Assembly (NCBI GenBank): GCA_964537285.1
Contig: CAZHZT010000025.1
Span: forward strand, 1-57,161
Source: CAZHZT01 sp964537285
GTDB lineage: Bacteria; Bacteroidota; Bacteroidia; Chitinophagales; Saprospiraceae
Length of the DNA: 57,161 nt
Direction: 5' to 3'
Below the pieces are notes generated by a model. That model did not search any database and was not told where the DNA came from. It saw nothing but the letters and a program-made list of their open reading frames with translations. The position numbers and the translations under genes were made by a program. This document shows positions 14,748-23,905 of the stretch, piece after piece (position 1 is the stretch's first letter; each line of letters opens with the position of its first letter).

Positions 14748-17222
14748 TTAATTCAGCTTACTAAATTTCTTAGTTGCTGAAAATCCATCCGCCTGAATAC
14801 GAAGTACGTACCATCCGGTAGGAAGATTGTCAATAGCTAATATTTTTGTTTGTGCCTCATCAGCACCAGCCTGTACTCTCTGGACTACCTGCCCAACAGC
14901 ATTTATAATTTCATAGTTTACAACACCTCTTGAAACCCCGTCAAGAACGACATTTAGTTGATCTTTAGCCGGATTTGGGAAGAGTTGAACTTCAGTATCT
15001 GCAATTTGATTATTTTCAGTAGAAAGAATAATGGCAGAAAGACTCATATCACCGGTCATTAGATTATCGCCTCCTAAATCAAAAGTAACCGCAAAAGTAT
15101 TAGTACATCCATCTACTGTCACAATGGTCAAAGTTGCGGTATAAGTACCTACCTGATCATAAACATGAACAGGGAAAGGCTCTTCGCTCGTATTGCCATC
15201 ACCAAAATCCCATGCGAACTCAACTGCATCCGGAGATGAGAAGTTCAGGAAGAATACCTCTTGATTATCTACAGTGAATAGTGGTAAAAATACCGCTGAA
15301 CATTCCGAATTATAAAACACTTCAGGATCTGTAAAAATGATCATCCCCATAGTGTTACTGCAGGAGTCATTGCTTACAGTTAAGTTTACCTGGAAAATGC
15401 CCTCTTCACTGTAAGTATGTGTTGGACTTACTTCAGTACTTGTATTTCCATCACCGAAATCCCACTCGTATTCCAGGTCTTCGCCCATAGAGAAATTAAC
15501 GAATGTAAACGTCATTAAATCATTCGGATCTTGCTCCGGGAAGAAAAACGCCTGACAATCCGGCATTTCCTGTACCCCACCTTCTCCAATGCAAATGTGC
15601 AATACAAAGGTACTCTCACAAGTATCAGAAGTTGAGATCGTTAGAGAAACATCGTAAATGCCTGGCTCATCATATGTATGTATTGGGTTTTGCTCTGTAC
15701 TTGTATTTCCATCACCAAAATCCCAATCCCATGTTAAAATATCACCTTCTGCGTAAGAAGCATCATGAAATTGAAGCTCAAATTCAGAACCTGTAGGTCC
15801 AAAGGTATAATCAAATAAAGCAGAACATTCTTCAGGTTCATGGCAACAAATGATTGGATCTGTGAATACATCCTGCATGATCGTGCTTTCACAGCTATCA
15901 GATACAATGGTCAATGTGACGACATATTCTCCACTTTCATCATAGGTGTGTACAGGATTCTGCTCTGTACTCGTATTACCGTCGCCGAAGTCCCAGAACC
16001 ACTCATCTACGGTTGTCCCAAAGGTGGAAGAAAGATCGATGAATTCGAAGGTTGTAGAATCTATTTGAAAAAAGAAAAAGAATGCCTGACAATCAGGTTG
16101 AGTATAAAAATCAACCCAAACAATCTCAGTATACGTACTGGTACAAGAATCGGTCTCGATAGTTAGTGTGACTTCGTATTCTCCTGCTTCAGCGTAAGTA
16201 TGCAGTGGGTCCTCTTCGTTGCTGGTTTCACCATCTCCAAAATCCCAGCTCCAAGTGTTTATAGGAGTAGTAGTGTATGAAAAATCGAAGAATTGAATTT
16301 CATACTCATCAACATAATCATAGAAGAAAAAGGCCTCGCATTCTGTTTGCACTACATCTTCAACAAATACTTCGTATGATAGAGTACTCTCACAGCTGTC
16401 GGCCGTAGTAATTGTTAGGCTTACCGGATAAACGCCCGGCTCTGCATAAACATGAATAGGCTCTTGCTCTGTGCTTGTTCCACCGTCACCGAAGTCCCAT
16501 GCCCAGCTTACAATAGGTTCTGCAGCCCAGGATACATCAATAAACTGTACATTTAAATAAGTTGTTGAAAAGTAAAAAAACGAGGCTTCGCAATCTTCAA
16601 ATACAAAATCTTCTACAAAAATTTCCTGAACAATGGTACTTGTACAAGTATCCGCTGTAATGGTAAGCGTAACGGTGTAGACACCAGGTTCCTCATATAA
16701 ATGAAACGGATTCTGTTCTTCGCTGGTCTCGCCATCTCCAAATTCCCAAAACCAGGTATCAACAGGTGCTTCTGTAGATGATAAATCGTGGAAAAATACA
16801 CCAAACTCCTGGAAATAGTCCTGCTCATACCAAAAATGAGCCTGGCAACCTTCTGGTGGCGGCGGCGGCGTAATGTCATCACAAATGAAAACATCCACTT
16901 CAACCTCTAAACCTCCGACAACATCAAGAGCAAAACTTTCTACTTCTCCGGTACAGAAATCAGTGAAAGCAAGATCTACTACTAAAGCTTCTCCTGCGGG
17001 TACATCAATATCAATCGAGTACTCGCCCAATTCATCCGTGAGCACCACTGTGCTGAATCCATTACTCGTAGTAACTTCAATAGGAAATTCCGGAAACGGA
17101 ATCCCGAATTCCGCAAAATAAACGGTTCCTGAGATATTGGCCGTGTTCGTTTGTGCCCATGCAAACAGAGGCATGAATAGCATTAGCCCTAAAACGAGCT
17201 TTTGTGATAATAATTTAGTCAT
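14748..17222 (-). CDS. Secreted multi-PKD-repeat protein with T9SS type A sorting domain
   Basis: An 824-residue protein with signal peptide ending FAWAQ. Residues 25-125 form a carboxypeptidase-regulatory-like (CarboxypepD_reg) domain (ANISGTVYFAEFGIPFPEFP, DELGEYSIDIDVPAGE). A PPPPP linker leads into seven PKD repeats, each with W-x-W/F-DFGDG-x-TS-x-E and ending Y-x-x-x-L-T-I. A Cys pair recurs in most repeats. The tail (LFPNPAKDQLNVVLDGVSRG, INAVGQVVQR, LPTGWYVLRIQADGFSATKK) is a type A T9SS domain. PKD arrays usually act as rigid spacers or carbohydrate-contact modules in exported proteins, and no catalytic domain is present, so a structural or adhesive role is inferred. A clear terminator follows. 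Confidence 0.85.
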   Translation of the reverse strand: MTKLLSQKLVLGLMLFMPLFAWAQTNTANISGTVYFAEFGIPFPEFPIEVTTSNGFSTVVLTDELGEYSIDIDVPAGEALVVDLAFTDFCTGEVESFALDVVGGLEVEVDVFICDDITPPPPPEGCQAHFWYEQDYFQEFGVFFHDLSSTEAPVDTWFWEFGDGETSEEQNPFHLYEEPGVYTVTLTITADTCTSTIVQEIFVEDFVFEDCEASFFYFSTTYLNVQFIDVSWAAEPIVSWAWDFGDGGTSTEQEPIHVYAEPGVYPVSLTITTADSCESTLSYEVFVEDVVQTECEAFFFYDYVDEYEIQFFDFSYTTTPINTWSWDFGDGETSNEEDPLHTYAEAGEYEVTLTIETDSCTSTYTEIVWVDFYTQPDCQAFFFFFQIDSTTFEFIDLSSTFGTTVDEWFWDFGDGNTSTEQNPVHTYDESGEYVVTLTIVSDSCESTIMQDVFTDPIICCHEPEECSALFDYTFGPTGSEFELQFHDASYAEGDILTWDWDFGDGNTSTEQNPIHTYDEPGIYDVSLTISTSDTCESTFVLHICIGEGGVQEMPDCQAFFFPEQDPNDLMTFTFVNFSMGEDLEYEWDFGDGNTSTEVSPTHTYSEEGIFQVNLTVSNDSCSNTMGMIIFTDPEVFYNSECSAVFLPLFTVDNQEVFFLNFSSPDAVEFAWDFGDGNTSEEPFPVHVYDQVGTYTATLTIVTVDGCTNTFAVTFDLGGDNLMTGDMSLSAIILSTENNQIADTEVQLFPNPAKDQLNVVLDGVSRGVVNYEIINAVGQVVQRVQAGADEAQTKILAIDNLPTGWYVLRIQADGFSATKKFSKLN

Positions 17223-17266
17223 TTTTAAGTTTTAGTTTAGTTTTAGTTTAAATAACTTTTTGATAA

Positions 17267-17296
17267 TAGACTTGTGCTGTCTGCAGAATAAGTCTA
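17267..17296. repeat. AGACTT hairpin, second copy
   Basis: TAGACTT pairs with AAGTCTA over a 16-base interior. Related to 14599-14630. Confidence 0.35.
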
Positions 17297-17348
17297 ATAA
17301 AAATACTTGGCTAGCTAGGCCCGAAACAGATCTGTCAAATTAATTTGC

Positions 17349-17537
17349 TTAGGGATCAGGAAAATAATACCCTACCCATTTTACTTGTCCTTATTTCCTC
17401 AGGCTGTGTTGGAAAGCCTCGCCGTACCTTTGGGTCCCGAAGGCATTCGGGACAAGTTATGCCTACGTTTTCCGCCTAGCCTTAGAAAAAAATTACTTCG
17501 CAAAATTTGGGTAGCTTATTAATTGCCTAATCCCTTA
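17349..17537. mobile_element. MITE-like 189-bp fold-back element (family B), copy 1
   Basis: Near-identical to the inverted copy at 44084-44272 and to the start of a third copy at 57109. The first and last 30 bases are inverted repeats (24 of 30 match; outermost TTAGGGAT / ATCCCTTA). The centre carries TCCCGAA/TTCGGGA, so the whole unit is an imperfect palindrome. No coding capacity. It fills most of the spacer 17223-17565 between two T9SS genes. Confidence 0.8.
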
Positions 17538-17565
17538 GGTTGTTTAAATTTGATTCTTTAGAAAG

Positions 17566-18663
17566 CTATTTTTTAATAAATGAATAGGTTCTTGAACCTT
17601 CATTTGTAAAAACTTCCAGGTAATAAAGCCCATTTTCCAATACCTCCAGATCAATCCTGTTTAAATCTAAAATATCATTTACAGTCATTCGGGTTCTTCC
17701 TAAAGCATCGATTACCCGTAATTGCTGAATGGCTTGCTTTCCACGATCCAAAAACAGATGGTTACTGGCCGGATTAGGATAAATGCGCATGCCCTTATCA
17801 GGAATATTGGAGGTACTGGTTACATAATCCGGATCAAAAACACCGATTTCCAGGCAATCACCAACGATAGGAACCTCTTCCATAAATTCATTGATGACCT
17901 TAATATTTTCCAGACAAACAATTGTGGTGACCGTATCAACGGTTAAACCAACCAGATTATCTTCAATGATAAATGAAAGCTTGGCTATTTGACCTTCTCC
18001 ACTCACAGGATCCAATCCGTATCGACTAAGGCCCACTTGCAAGCTACCGTCCGAATGTAAATCTTGCCCGTAAAAAAGGGAACTTGGCTCATTGTTCATC
18101 CAGGAGGAATCAATAACTACTTTTACACTCCCCTCCTTTACAAAAACCGGATTATAAGTAACGGTGAATGCAATTCCCATAAAATTTTCTACCGGAATAT
18201 CGATCGTACCCAATTGAAGAGAAATGCCATCAATCGTACTACCTAACCCACTAATTGTCGGCGTGGAGGTGGGGTCGAGATACAGTTCCGGATCAAATGA
18301 TTCCAGGCCAGGCGTAAAAGTATCCGGTTCAAAATTATCATTCTGGAAGCCAAAATTGATAATGATCACTAATAGATCCTGTACATCAATAAGTCCATCC
18401 CCGTTGCAATCTGCGTGGGCATAATTTACACCATCAGGAAATGTTTTATTCCAGGCAACAGGCAAAAATTGCTCGGTCCAGTCTGTACCTGTTTCGAGCC
18501 GCTTAGGCCCGATTTCACCGAAGGCATAGCCCAGATAAAGCATATCCACATTGTTCACCTCACCATTCCCGTTTACATCCCCGGGCCAGACCTGCGCCCG
18601 GAGCCCGGTCATTAAAAAAGTAAGTATAACTGTAAAAAATAATTTTTTTAAAATTCGGAGCAT
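17566..18663 (-). CDS. Secreted dockerin-like protein with cohesin-like region and T9SS type A tail
   Basis: 365 residues from MLRILKKLFFTVILTFL, chosen because it starts a proper signal peptide ending LRAQ (a start at 18693 would add ten residues). Two calcium-binding loops, GDVNGNGEVNNVDMLYLG and ADCNGDGLIDVQDLLVI, are dockerin type I-like and lie 60 residues apart. The middle (ENFMGIAFTVTYNPVFVKEG, VGLSRYGLDPVSGEGQIAKL) resembles cohesin-like beta-sandwiches. The tail (MRIYPNPASNHLFLDRGKQA, LENGLYYLEVFTNEGSRTYS) is a T9SS type A domain. The protein should be exported and calcium-stabilised. Similar short proteins in Saprospiraceae have no known role. Confidence 0.75.
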   Translation of the reverse strand: MLRILKKLFFTVILTFLMTGLRAQVWPGDVNGNGEVNNVDMLYLGYAFGEIGPKRLETGTDWTEQFLPVAWNKTFPDGVNYAHADCNGDGLIDVQDLLVIIINFGFQNDNFEPDTFTPGLESFDPELYLDPTSTPTISGLGSTIDGISLQLGTIDIPVENFMGIAFTVTYNPVFVKEGSVKVVIDSSWMNNEPSSLFYGQDLHSDGSLQVGLSRYGLDPVSGEGQIAKLSFIIEDNLVGLTVDTVTTIVCLENIKVINEFMEEVPIVGDCLEIGVFDPDYVTSTSNIPDKGMRIYPNPASNHLFLDRGKQAIQQLRVIDALGRTRMTVNDILDLNRIDLEVLENGLYYLEVFTNEGSRTYSFIKK

Positions 18664-18935
18664 TTCAATTGTTTTGATATGTTTACCCAACATCCTCTAT
18701 CTTTAACTACAGTACAAAAGTATTCCTAAAGCGGAGCATATACAATTACAATAATGTATATTTATCAATTATAAAAACGTTGAACAAAATTATAAAATCC
18801 TAACAATCAACATTTTAATAAATAAAATATACTAAAAAATCAAATTTTGACCATTTTTGATCAATTAGATAGCCCATCGAAAAGCCTTTTTTTTGACGTC
18901 TACTTTGCATTTTTTTTTGTAAATACCTTTTATCT

Positions 18936-20351
18936 GTGAAGAAAACTAAACTCTTTAGCTTACTCAAAACACTAAATCCTAAGGAGTGGAAATCCCTATC
19001 AGATTTTATCCGCTCTCCTTATTTTAATAAGCAAGAAAAAATGATTTGCTTATTCGATGCTTTGATGGTGTATTTTAGCGGCACCAAAACCGGTCAAATC
19101 CCTTCTAAGCAAGACATCTACCAGACGATCTTTCCCAACCAGCCATTCGATGATAAAGCATGGAACCACTTATCCAATCAATTTCTTCAGTTGATCTATC
19201 GATTCCTGGCTCTTCAGGAAGACGAAGGGAACTCCTTTAAAATGGAGTACAACATCCAAAAGGCTTGCCTGGAGAAAGGAGCTGAAAAGCATTTCTCATT
19301 CTTATTTAAAAAAGCTGACAGGAACTTAAATAAAGCACCGGTAAAAGATGCCAGCTACTACTTCAACCGCTTTTCTCTGAGCGAACTAAGAAACCAACAC
19401 TTTCTTATGCAAAAAGTTAGAAAATATGACCCCCAACTTCAGGATTTAACCGACCATCTCGACCAGTATTATTTTTTACAAAAATTAAAATTTAGCTGCG
19501 AAATCCTTGACCGACGCACTTTCCTTTCTACGGAATACTCCTTGCACTTCATAAAAGAAGTCTCCCAATACTTAGATTCGAAGCCTAGCCTCTACAATGA
19601 TTCCATTCGCATATACCACGTTTTATTCAAAATGCTCACTCACAAAGCATCTGATCAGTACTTTAAAGAATTTCAAATGTGCTTAAAAAGCGCTGACCAA
19701 TTATTTAGTAAAGAGGAGCTTAAAGACTTAAACACTTATGCCATAAATTACTGCCTGCGCAAAATCCGAAAAGGCGAAGATCAATACCAGGAAAACCTCC
19801 TGGAACTCTACCTCCAGGGCATCAATTCACAGCTCCTTTTCGAAAATGGCTTCCTTTCTCCCTGGACCTTCAAAAACGTAGTCAAACTTGCCCTTCGCCT
19901 CAAAAGGTTTTCCTGGGCCGAATCCTTTATCAAAGATCACGTTAATGACCTCCGCGAAAACTTTAGAGACACTGCTTATTACTACAATCTCGCCGACTTG
20001 AATTACTATCAGCAAAATCATCAGAAAGCTGCACAACTTTTGCTCAAAACCGAGTTCAACGACATTTACTACTACATGGATTCTAGAGTTATGCTGGCCA
20101 AAATCTACTTCGAAACCGATGAAAGCGAGCCTTTATTCTACCTCATTAATTCCTTTAGAGTGTACCTGAACCGCAACCAGCAAATCTCTGATAATGCCCG
20201 AAAATCCTACCAGAATTTCATTAATTTACTCAGTACCCTGAGCCGTGGAAACCTTAAAGAACCCGAAAAGCTGAAATCAACCATTCAACAAATTCCTTTG
20301 TTAACGGAAAGAAGTTGGTTGCTTAAAATGAGTAGCGAAAAAATAACCTGA
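18936..20351 (+). CDS. Conserved helical (TPR-like) protein of unknown function
   Basis: A 471-residue protein starting at GTG (the upstream region has a poly-T/A-rich promoter-like stretch and no better ATG). It opens MKKTKLFSLLKTLNPKEWKS and LSDFIRSPYFNKQEKMICLF, a start I associate with a paralogous family in Saprospiraceae and related Bacteroidota. Predicted almost all-helical with repeated Y/F-rich helix pairs (YYYNLADLNYYQQNHQKAAQ), so probably a TPR or alpha-solenoid scaffold. No signal peptide, membrane span or catalytic motif. It is transcribed alone, upstream of ung with a 75-base gap containing a half copy of repeat family A. Function unknown. Confidence 0.6.
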   Translation: MKKTKLFSLLKTLNPKEWKSLSDFIRSPYFNKQEKMICLFDALMVYFSGTKTGQIPSKQDIYQTIFPNQPFDDKAWNHLSNQFLQLIYRFLALQEDEGNSFKMEYNIQKACLEKGAEKHFSFLFKKADRNLNKAPVKDASYYFNRFSLSELRNQHFLMQKVRKYDPQLQDLTDHLDQYYFLQKLKFSCEILDRRTFLSTEYSLHFIKEVSQYLDSKPSLYNDSIRIYHVLFKMLTHKASDQYFKEFQMCLKSADQLFSKEELKDLNTYAINYCLRKIRKGEDQYQENLLELYLQGINSQLLFENGFLSPWTFKNVVKLALRLKRFSWAESFIKDHVNDLRENFRDTAYYYNLADLNYYQQNHQKAAQLLLKTEFNDIYYYMDSRVMLAKIYFETDESEPLFYLINSFRVYLNRNQQISDNARKSYQNFINLLSTLSRGNLKEPEKLKSTIQQIPLLTERSWLLKMSSEKIT

Positions 20352-20383
20352 GACTGTCTAAACAAGGCCGTTTTTTAATCATT

Positions 20384-20408
20384 ACGTTCTTTGACAAATT
20401 GTGTGGAA
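20384..20408. repeat. Half copy of repeat family A
   Basis: ACGTTCTTTGACAAATTGTG matches one outer arm of the family A hairpin (2587, 26350). Only one arm is present. It ends 18 bases before the ung start, so it may serve as its leader or promoter (TTTGACA resembles a Bacteroidota -33 region). Confidence 0.6.
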
Positions 20409-20426
20409 GAACTAAAATTTATACAC

Positions 20427-21113
20427 ATGGAACCCAAAGTTACGAACGTTAAAATAGAAGAAAGCTGGAAGGAAGCGCTGGCAGATGAATTCAACCAGCC
20501 CTACTTTAGTGCGATCAAGCAATTTCTGGTAAAGGAAAAACAAGCCGGAAAAACCATTTTTCCTCCAGGTTCACTAATATTCAATGCCTTTAATCATACG
20601 CCTTTCCACAAAGTGAAAGTCGTCATCCTGGGCCAGGATCCTTATCACGGCCCTCGCCAGGCTATGGGGCTTTCTTTTTCTGTTCCAAAAGATGTACCCA
20701 TTCCTGCTTCTCTTAAAAATATTTATAAGGAATTGAATAGTGATCTTGGTTTATCAATTCCTAATAATGGAGATCTCACAAGCTGGGCCGATCAAGGTGT
20801 ATTTTTACTCAACGCAATCCTGACCGTCGAGCAAGGCAGGGCCGGTTCCCACAAAAAAATTGGTTGGCAAAAATTTACGGATGCCGTTATCCGCCAACTT
20901 TCGGAAAAAAGAGAGGGCCTCGTTTTCTTACTTTGGGGTAATTTCGCCCGCAGCAAAAAAGCACTTATCGACGAACAAAAGCATCACGTACTGGAGGCAG
21001 TCCATCCTTCTCCTTTGGCCGGCAATGCCTTCTTAGGTTGCAAACATTTTTCAAAAGCCAATGAACTCCTTACACATCAAGGCCTCTCCCCAATAAACTG
21101 GTTATGCGGTTAA
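20427..21113 (+). CDS. ung: Uracil-DNA glycosylase (family 1)
   Basis: 228 residues from MEPKVTNVKIEESWKEALAD; an ATG-like start at 20391 would lie inside the family A repeat arm and is rejected. Motif A GQDPYHG carries the catalytic water-activating Asp near residue 71, and HPSPLAGNAFLGCKHFS is the DNA-intercalation and catalytic His motif. LLNAILTVEQGRAGSHKKIG is also conserved. It removes uracil from DNA, starting base-excision repair. The C-terminus ends INWLCG rather than the usual INWQ-type ending, and its last 18 bases recur inverted at the end of the next, convergent gene. An assembly gap follows the stop directly. Confidence 0.93.
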   Translation: MEPKVTNVKIEESWKEALADEFNQPYFSAIKQFLVKEKQAGKTIFPPGSLIFNAFNHTPFHKVKVVILGQDPYHGPRQAMGLSFSVPKDVPIPASLKNIYKELNSDLGLSIPNNGDLTSWADQGVFLLNAILTVEQGRAGSHKKIGWQKFTDAVIRQLSEKREGLVFLLWGNFARSKKALIDEQKHHVLEAVHPSPLAGNAFLGCKHFSKANELLTHQGLSPINWLCG

Positions 21114-21213
21114 NNNNNNNNNNNNNNNNNNNNNNNNNNNNNNNNNNNNNNNNNNNNNNNNNNNNNNNNNNNNNNNNNNNNNNNNNNNNNNNNNNNNNNN
21201 NNNNNNNNNNNNN
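21114..21213. other. Assembly gap (100 N)
   Basis: Exactly 100 unknown bases, which is a conventional scaffold gap of unsized length. It abuts a tandem heptamer array, which probably broke the assembly. Confidence 0.98.
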
Positions 21214-21276
21214 CGGGAAACGGGAAACGGGAAACGGGAAACGGGAAACGGGAAACGGGAAACGGGAAACGGGAAT
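21214..21276. repeat. Tandem heptamer array (CGGGAAA)n
   Basis: Eight perfect CGGGAAA units and one CGGGAAT directly after the gap; the true array is probably longer. Degenerate relatives (CGTTAAC, CGTTCCC) follow at 21327-21356, and another tract of the same family is at 45025-45099. Between them 21303-21320 is a small palindrome (TTAGGCC/GGCCTAA). Confidence 0.9.
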
Positions 21277-21335
21277 TGACCATAGGTCAATCCCCGTTTC
21301 TAATTAGGCCGAAGGCCTAAACCATTCGTTAACCG

Positions 21336-23891
21336 TTAACCGTTCCCCGTTCCCCGCATAACCGCATAACCAGTTTTTCCAAAAAACAAGATTATTTCGA
21401 ACCTTCCATCTCCTTCAACATCCATAATCGTTGGAGGTTGAGTAGCATCGATTGGGTAGCCAGGTAATTCAGTTCCATTTGCATCTAACAATGTTACTTT
21501 TTTCTCTTTTTTTGAAAAAAGGCTGATGTACATTTGGCCATTTGAAAGCAGGTGATGAACTTTTACTTCATCGTAAGAGGCATTGTTGGGATAAGACTTC
21601 CAATTTTCCATCTTTTCCCCTAGTGTATCAAAAAGGCTTAATTCTTTGTTAGTCAGCACTAAAAGTTTATCTCTAAAACCATTGAAATCGATGATTGGAT
21701 GTTCCGCGTTGGATAAGTTCACTTGCTCTATTCCTCCATCAATCGTTTTTTTCAACAGCTTTCCACTTCCGGTCCCAATCCAAATACTCGGTGTTTGTAC
21801 ATCATTCTGGACATAAATAACAAAAGGCTTTTTATCTGGAATCAACGAATCAAATAAAAGTGTTCCGTCCAGGCTCCAGATATAGAGATTGCCTTCGTTG
21901 TTCAGCCCAAAAATCTGATCCGCCTGTTGAGTCTGGATGTGTACCAGAGGATGGTGAAACACACCAAAACCCGATTGAGGGTTCCAGGGCGACCTGCTCA
22001 CTCCTCCGAGGTTTAAAAAATAGATTCCTTCATGCATGCATGCTTGCAAAAAACCAGTTAATTGCCCTGACCGGACTACCACTTCCACTGCATTGCTTGC
22101 TTCCGAAGGCAAAGTCCAGGGGCTTCGGTTTCGAAGCGCACCGTTTAAACTTAAAATATAAATCTCCTTTTTTGTGGAAAAACAAAGCACCTCCTCCCCC
22201 TTTTCATCAGGAATGATCATCAGCTCAGAAAAGATACTATCCTTCAAAGGCAGTTCCCAGTTTTTGTAGCCATCTGGAGCCAGGCAGTGCAGCCCTAATT
22301 CATCCTGAATAAAAATATACCATCGTTTTGTTTTTTCACTCCAATAAGACAAAGGAGGAATTCTGATGGTCCCTTCAAACTCTTTTTTCCATAACCAATT
22401 CATTGAGTTGGACCGTTCAGGCGACTCTTCAATTGATGTTAGTTCAAAATCCCATTTGCCATCAAAAAACAAGCACCTCATCTTCAACACACCTTTCCTT
22501 GGCAGCTTGCGAACTAAAGAAGATTCGTCTTTTAAAAATGTTGATTTCAAAAAATGAGCATTATTAAAATTTAAGTATCCCTCAAACCCAACGCTATTCT
22601 TGTCATTATTCATGATCTGGTTTGTAGCCTCCATAGCCCTTGTCGCCCCCGCGATATACTTATCGATCCACATTTTCAACCGGAACTCGGAAGCAGCGAA
22701 AACAACATAATTGCCGATAATAGTCAAATAAGTAGTATTTGGAAACAGCAAGGGCCATCCGGTTAACTTCTGGAAAAAATTACCGGTAATTAACTGAATG
22801 ATTTCAAAGCCTTGATAGTTATAGACCTTCAACGTTCCCATTTTTTCAGCGAAACGATTCATAAGAACTGAAGCGGAATCCACGTCTGCACATTCAAAAA
22901 ATAAAAATTGATGGTCTCCTATACGTTCAGCGCTTAAAGGGGTGGTCATCAACAAGCCTGAATGAAGCCCTAACCACGGCTCGAAGTAAGTTTGTGACAA
23001 AGATTCAATAAGTTTAGACTTTTCTTCTTTTGGCCAACGCCTAAAAGCAAGATAAAGGCAGGTGCTTTCCGGGATTTGGAGGGCAGGATTTTCTCCGGGA
23101 GGCGGATTTTCTAACTTCCGCCCTGCCAATTTCAATTTTTCAGCCCGTTTTTCATCAACTTGTATTTGCCCCTTCCAAAGCGTCCCTTCTTCAGTACCTG
23201 CATTGCTAAACGCAACGGTTTGTCCCAGCAATTGAAGCCATGGAAGGAGTTGCTGATTGGCCTCTGGCCGAAGCACAGAACTCGTCAGGATAGAAAGGTT
23301 TTCAATATTTGCGTATTGAATAACCTCATTGTCTTTTAGTTCTCCCCGAAGTGCTCGATCAATTTTTAATCGCTTATTTTTATCTGTGTAAGCATCTATA
23401 CCAGCCTCCACCAAAAAGGCAAATGGGGAAATGAGCACCAAATCCTTAATATAGGCAATGTAAAGTCGCTTCTTACCTTTCTCAAAACTCATCTCATATA
23501 CTTTCCTGCCCTCAAATTCGTAAGAGAAGCGAAAGTCATCTTTGAATAACTCAAGAGCTGAAGAGGGGAGCACCACCAGGCAATCAATCGAATCCTCTTT
23601 TACTAAATGAACCGTAATTAAACCTGGTGATTCACTATTTTTCAGATTTAAATCGACATCTAGAATTTTCTTCAGATGCGCTTTCATCAAGGAGGGTTTT
23701 TTAAAGTAAGTCACCGCCCCCGCAGTAGCAGGAATACATCTTTCATAGGAATCTTTTGGCGAGTGGACAATAAGATAATGATATAGAAGATATCCAAATA
23801 ATAATAAGAAGCCACTAATTAATCCATATTTTATTAATTTTGTTATTGTAGATGATTTTATTGTCCCGAAATGGAGAAAGCACCAAATCAT
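21336..23891 (-). CDS. Large membrane-anchored protein of unknown function
   Basis: An 851-residue protein with one N-terminal transmembrane anchor (residues 22-44, LIKYGLISGFLLLFGYLLYH) and a large periplasmic part. The N-terminal half has alternating strand/helix sequence (AVTYFKKPSLMKAHLKKILD, FYEF... SYEFEGRKVYEMSFEKGKKR) resembling DUF3352-type proteins, which is only a guess. The C-terminal third looks like a beta-propeller (LYIWSLDGTLLFDS, WIGTGSGKLLKKTIDGG) ending in an FG-GAP-like strand MDVEGDGRFEIILFFG. The start lies 14 bases from the divergent DUF423 start, with no alternative ATG before the anchor. The last codons (KTGYAVMRGTGNG) run into heptamer repeats and carry an 18-base inverted match to the end of ung. 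Confidence 0.6.
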   Translation of the reverse strand: MIWCFLHFGTIKSSTITKLIKYGLISGFLLLFGYLLYHYLIVHSPKDSYERCIPATAGAVTYFKKPSLMKAHLKKILDVDLNLKNSESPGLITVHLVKEDSIDCLVVLPSSALELFKDDFRFSYEFEGRKVYEMSFEKGKKRLYIAYIKDLVLISPFAFLVEAGIDAYTDKNKRLKIDRALRGELKDNEVIQYANIENLSILTSSVLRPEANQQLLPWLQLLGQTVAFSNAGTEEGTLWKGQIQVDEKRAEKLKLAGRKLENPPPGENPALQIPESTCLYLAFRRWPKEEKSKLIESLSQTYFEPWLGLHSGLLMTTPLSAERIGDHQFLFFECADVDSASVLMNRFAEKMGTLKVYNYQGFEIIQLITGNFFQKLTGWPLLFPNTTYLTIIGNYVVFAASEFRLKMWIDKYIAGATRAMEATNQIMNNDKNSVGFEGYLNFNNAHFLKSTFLKDESSLVRKLPRKGVLKMRCLFFDGKWDFELTSIEESPERSNSMNWLWKKEFEGTIRIPPLSYWSEKTKRWYIFIQDELGLHCLAPDGYKNWELPLKDSIFSELMIIPDEKGEEVLCFSTKKEIYILSLNGALRNRSPWTLPSEASNAVEVVVRSGQLTGFLQACMHEGIYFLNLGGVSRSPWNPQSGFGVFHHPLVHIQTQQADQIFGLNNEGNLYIWSLDGTLLFDSLIPDKKPFVIYVQNDVQTPSIWIGTGSGKLLKKTIDGGIEQVNLSNAEHPIIDFNGFRDKLLVLTNKELSLFDTLGEKMENWKSYPNNASYDEVKVHHLLSNGQMYISLFSKKEKKVTLLDANGTELPGYPIDATQPPTIMDVEGDGRFEIILFFGKTGYAVMRGTGNG

Positions 23892-23905
23892 TTTGCTTAA
23901 ACTTT

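Noticed and set aside
21102..21307. Protein-coding frames over the heptamer array and gap
   Set aside because: They are translations of a simple repeat and Ns (FPFPVSR-type peptides), not genes.
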